7,885 nucleotides of DNA, taken from NCBI GenBank assembly GCA_023392205.1, contig JAEVZN010000466.1, forward strand, positions 1 through 7,885, in the 5' to 3' direction. Shown here piece after piece: positions 6,622-7,885 of this stretch (positions are counted from its first letter, which is position 1; every line of letters begins with the position of its first letter). The notes under the pieces were generated by a model. The model ran no database searches. It saw nothing but the letters and a program-made list of their open reading frames with translations, and was not told the DNA's origin. Made by a program: the position numbers and the translations under genes. The DNA is from Pseudomonadota bacterium (GTDB lineage Bacteria; Pseudomonadota; Alphaproteobacteria; Rhizobiales; Xanthobacteraceae).

Positions 6622-7248
6622 GACGACGATCGCCTCACCTTCGCTGGCTGCAGTGACCGTCATTCCGCAATCCTGCGCCAGCAGGCCGGTGTAATAGGGC
6701 TGCACCGCATGCGCATCGACGGCTCCGTCATGCGATCCGCCGGCCAGCAATTCCGGCACCGCCATCGGCACCTTCGCGTAGCTGCCGGTCGCGGAAATCC
6801 GAAAGCCCATCGCTTCGCCCTCGCCCGCCGGATCGACGACAATCTGCCCGCCGCGCGGAATCGATTGCCCGGCGATCAGCAGCATGTTCAGCAACAGCTT
6901 CACGCGGTTCTTCGGCAACAGCAGCCGCGGCAGATTCCAGGACAATCTGGTCTTGTCGTCCTCGAGAAAGCCGCGCGCCACCTTCTCGGCATCGCCGACA
7001 TCGATCTGGGCACCGGCCGAACCGGCGGCGCCGAAAGCGAGCCGGCAGAATTGCAGTTTCGCGGAGGCCTGGTTGACGCTTTTCTTGATCAGGTCCATGG
7101 CGAAGGCCTTGGTTTCCGGATCGTTATCGTCTTCCATCACTTCGAGGCCGTTGACGATCGCGCCCACCGGGCTGATGAGGTCGTGGCAGACGCGCGAGCA
7201 CAGGAGCGCGGCAAGGTCCAATGACTCGACTTTGGCAGCGGCGGACAT
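6610..7248 (-). CDS. chpT: Histidine phosphotransferase ChpT
   Basis: ChpT relays phosphate from the hybrid kinase CckA to the master regulator CtrA and to CpdR, controlling the cell cycle, CtrA stability and often motility in Alphaproteobacteria. The 212-residue protein has a DHp-like helical hairpin with the phosphorylatable H22 in SRVCHDLISPVGAI, the same position reported for Brucella ChpT. The second helix ends near QFCRLAFG. A degenerate CA-like domain (about 85-212) follows, including NRVKLLLNMLLIAGQSIPRGG, and lacks the ATP-binding G boxes, as is typical. Start is ATG 7248 with GGAG 8 nt upstream (7260-7257). It is transcribed in the same direction as cheA but separated from it by 166 nt, so it may be a separate unit or be read through into the che genes. 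Confidence 0.93.
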   Translation of the reverse strand: MSAAAKVESLDLAALLCSRVCHDLISPVGAIVNGLEVMEDDNDPETKAFAMDLIKKSVNQASAKLQFCRLAFGAAGSAGAQIDVGDAEKVARGFLEDDKTRLSWNLPRLLLPKNRVKLLLNMLLIAGQSIPRGGQIVVDPAGEGEAMGFRISATGSYAKVPMAVPELLAGGSHDGAVDAHAVQPYYTGLLAQDCGMTVTAASEGEAIVVATQ

Positions 7249-7310
7249 GTATCGGGCTCCGGATTGGCGGCGGCGAAATGCGAATCACGCGGCGGAACGC
7301 AGCCGGCCGC

Positions 7311-7339
7311 TTGATACACCGCGTCCGCCGGATGGCCAA
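7311..7339 (-). promoter_or_regulatory. Candidate sigma-70-type promoter of chpT
   Basis: On the minus strand TTGGCC (7339-7334) and TATCAA (7316-7311) are separated by 17 nt. Each matches 4 of 6 consensus bases. Transcription would begin near 7303, about 55 nt before the chpT ATG. The -35 hexamer overlaps the tandem repeat at 7335-7359. This is a motif-based suggestion only. Confidence 0.3.
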
Positions 7340-7359
7340 GTAAGGCTGCCAAGCAAGGC
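7335..7359. repeat. Imperfect tandem repeat within a larger inverted repeat
   Basis: Two 12-nt copies, GCCAAGTAAGGC (7335-7346) and GCCAAGCAAGGC (7348-7359), differ at one base and are offset by 13 nt. They are flanked by GTCCGCCGG (7323-7331) and CCGCCGGAC (7363-7371), which can pair over 9 bp with one central mismatch. The arrangement lies in the divergent chpT/cysQ control region and could be an operator. No regulator is assigned. Confidence 0.5.
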
Positions 7360-7380
7360 CCGCCGCCGGACAGCCGCGGA

Positions 7381-7410
7381 TTGACATACCGGCACGCAGC
7401 AGCTCCTGAT
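7381..7410 (+). promoter_or_regulatory. Candidate promoter of cysQ
   Basis: A perfect -35 consensus TTGACA (7381-7386) is followed after 18 nt by CCTGAT (7405-7410), which matches the -10 consensus at only 3 of 6 bases. A start near 7417 would leave a 5' leader of about 42 nt before the cysQ ATG. The -35 is clear, but the -10 is poor. Confidence 0.3.
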
Positions 7411-7458
7411 CGCCGCAATCCGGATGAGCCCCCCTTCAAGAATTCTGATGGAAGATCG

Positions 7459-7885
7459 ATGAACGAGCCTGCCCGGACGACCGATTTCGCCAGCACCGCC
7501 CTGCTCGCGGAGCTCACCGGCATCGCATCGGCGGCCGGCGCCGCGATCATGCAGGTGCGCGCCAGGGGCGCAACGGTGCGCGAGAAATCCGACCGGAGCC
7601 CCGTCACCGAAGCCGACGAAGCCGCGGATGCGATCATCCTTGGCGGTCTGCAGCGCGTATTGCCCGGCATCGGCATCGTCTCGGAGGAATCGGTGGTGGA
7701 GGGCGCGGGGATGGCGCCACTGCCGGACACCTTCATTCTGGTCGACCCACTGGACGGCACCCGCGAATTCATCGACGGCCGCGACGAATTCACGGTCAAT
7801 ATCGCCATCGTCCAAAACGGACGGCCGGTCTGCGGCGTGGTCGGCGCGCCCGCGCTGGAGACGATCTGGCGCGGGGCCATGGCAC
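7459..7885 (+). CDS. cysQ: 3'(2'),5'-bisphosphate nucleotidase CysQ (3' partial)
   Basis: CysQ-type enzymes hydrolyse 3'-phosphoadenosine 5'-phosphate, a by-product of sulfate assimilation and sulfotransfer, to AMP in a Mg-dependent, typically lithium-sensitive reaction. The visible 142 residues begin at ATG 7459, with GGAAG 4 nt upstream. They show the inositol-monophosphatase-superfamily motifs: KSDRSPVTEAD (43-53), SEE (75-77) and DPLDGTREF (96-104), which supply the metal-binding Glu and Asp residues. NGRPVCGVVGAPALETIW continues the fold. KSD..PVTEAD together with DPLDGTREF favours CysQ over plain inositol monophosphatases or SuhB, but the C-terminal half needed to confirm this is outside the window. 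It is divergent from chpT, and no link to the chemotaxis genes is evident. Confidence 0.88.
   Translation, partial: MNEPARTTDFASTALLAELTGIASAAGAAIMQVRARGATVREKSDRSPVTEADEAADAIILGGLQRVLPGIGIVSEESVVEGAGMAPLPDTFILVDPLDGTREFIDGRDEFTVNIAIVQNGRPVCGVVGAPALETIWRGAMA

Noticed and set aside
7448..7462. A four-codon upstream ORF (MEDR) whose TGA overlaps the cysQ ATG
   Set aside because: The ATGA overlap could in principle give coupled translation, but the mini-ORF has no good Shine-Dalgarno and such short frames are common by chance.
7137..7880. A 247-codon open frame on the minus strand over cysQ and the intergenic region
   Set aside because: It is antisense to the clear CysQ motifs and overlaps chpT in another frame. 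The product is Ser/Arg/Pro-rich with no domain.

Overview
This GC-rich window carries a compact chemotaxis signalling operon on the minus strand, flanked by two plus-strand metabolic or transport genes. The presence of chpT, a histidine phosphotransferase restricted to Alphaproteobacteria, points to an alphaproteobacterium. The overall gene style suggests the Hyphomicrobiales, probably the Bradyrhizobium/Rhodopseudomonas/Afipia group. That finer placement is inference from memory of similar loci, not something computed here.

Layout, left to right: (1) A DMT/EamA-family exporter on the plus strand ends at 937. Its 5' end runs off the window. (2) The operon is transcribed leftward in the order cheA (6443-3828), cheW (3823-3347), cheY (3303-2935), cheB (2894-1725), cheR (1728-775). 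Spacing is tight: 4 nt between cheA and cheW, 43 and 40 nt around cheY, and a stop/start overlap between cheB and cheR. cheR converges on the exporter gene, and the two coding regions overlap tail to tail by 163 bp. (3) Upstream of cheA, a 166-nt non-coding gap holds a near-consensus CtrA box and several small inverted repeats. (4) chpT (7248-6610) lies further upstream on the same strand. (5) A 210-nt divergent intergenic region with an imperfect tandem repeat separates chpT from cysQ. cysQ (from 7459) is on the plus strand and is cut by the right window edge.

How the genes work together: receptors, none of which are encoded here, would control the kinase CheA through CheW. CheA would phosphorylate the diffusible regulator CheY and the methylesterase CheB. 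CheB and the methyltransferase CheR set receptor methylation for adaptation. CheA is a hybrid kinase with two CheW-like domains and a C-terminal receiver, and it has no recognisable P2 domain. No cheZ, cheD or second free-standing cheY is visible, so the receiver fused to CheA may act as a phosphate sink or internal modulator. ChpT is the phosphotransfer hub of the CckA-ChpT-CtrA/CpdR cell-cycle relay. Its position next to a possible CtrA box ahead of cheA suggests a link between cell-cycle control and chemotaxis.

No mobile element, CRISPR array, tRNA or rRNA was recognised. All genes look like ordinary chromosomal genes. The most notable points are the hybrid CheA architecture, the chpT/CtrA-box context, the long antisense overlap between cheR and the exporter gene, and an Asn-to-Lys change in a conserved CheR motif.
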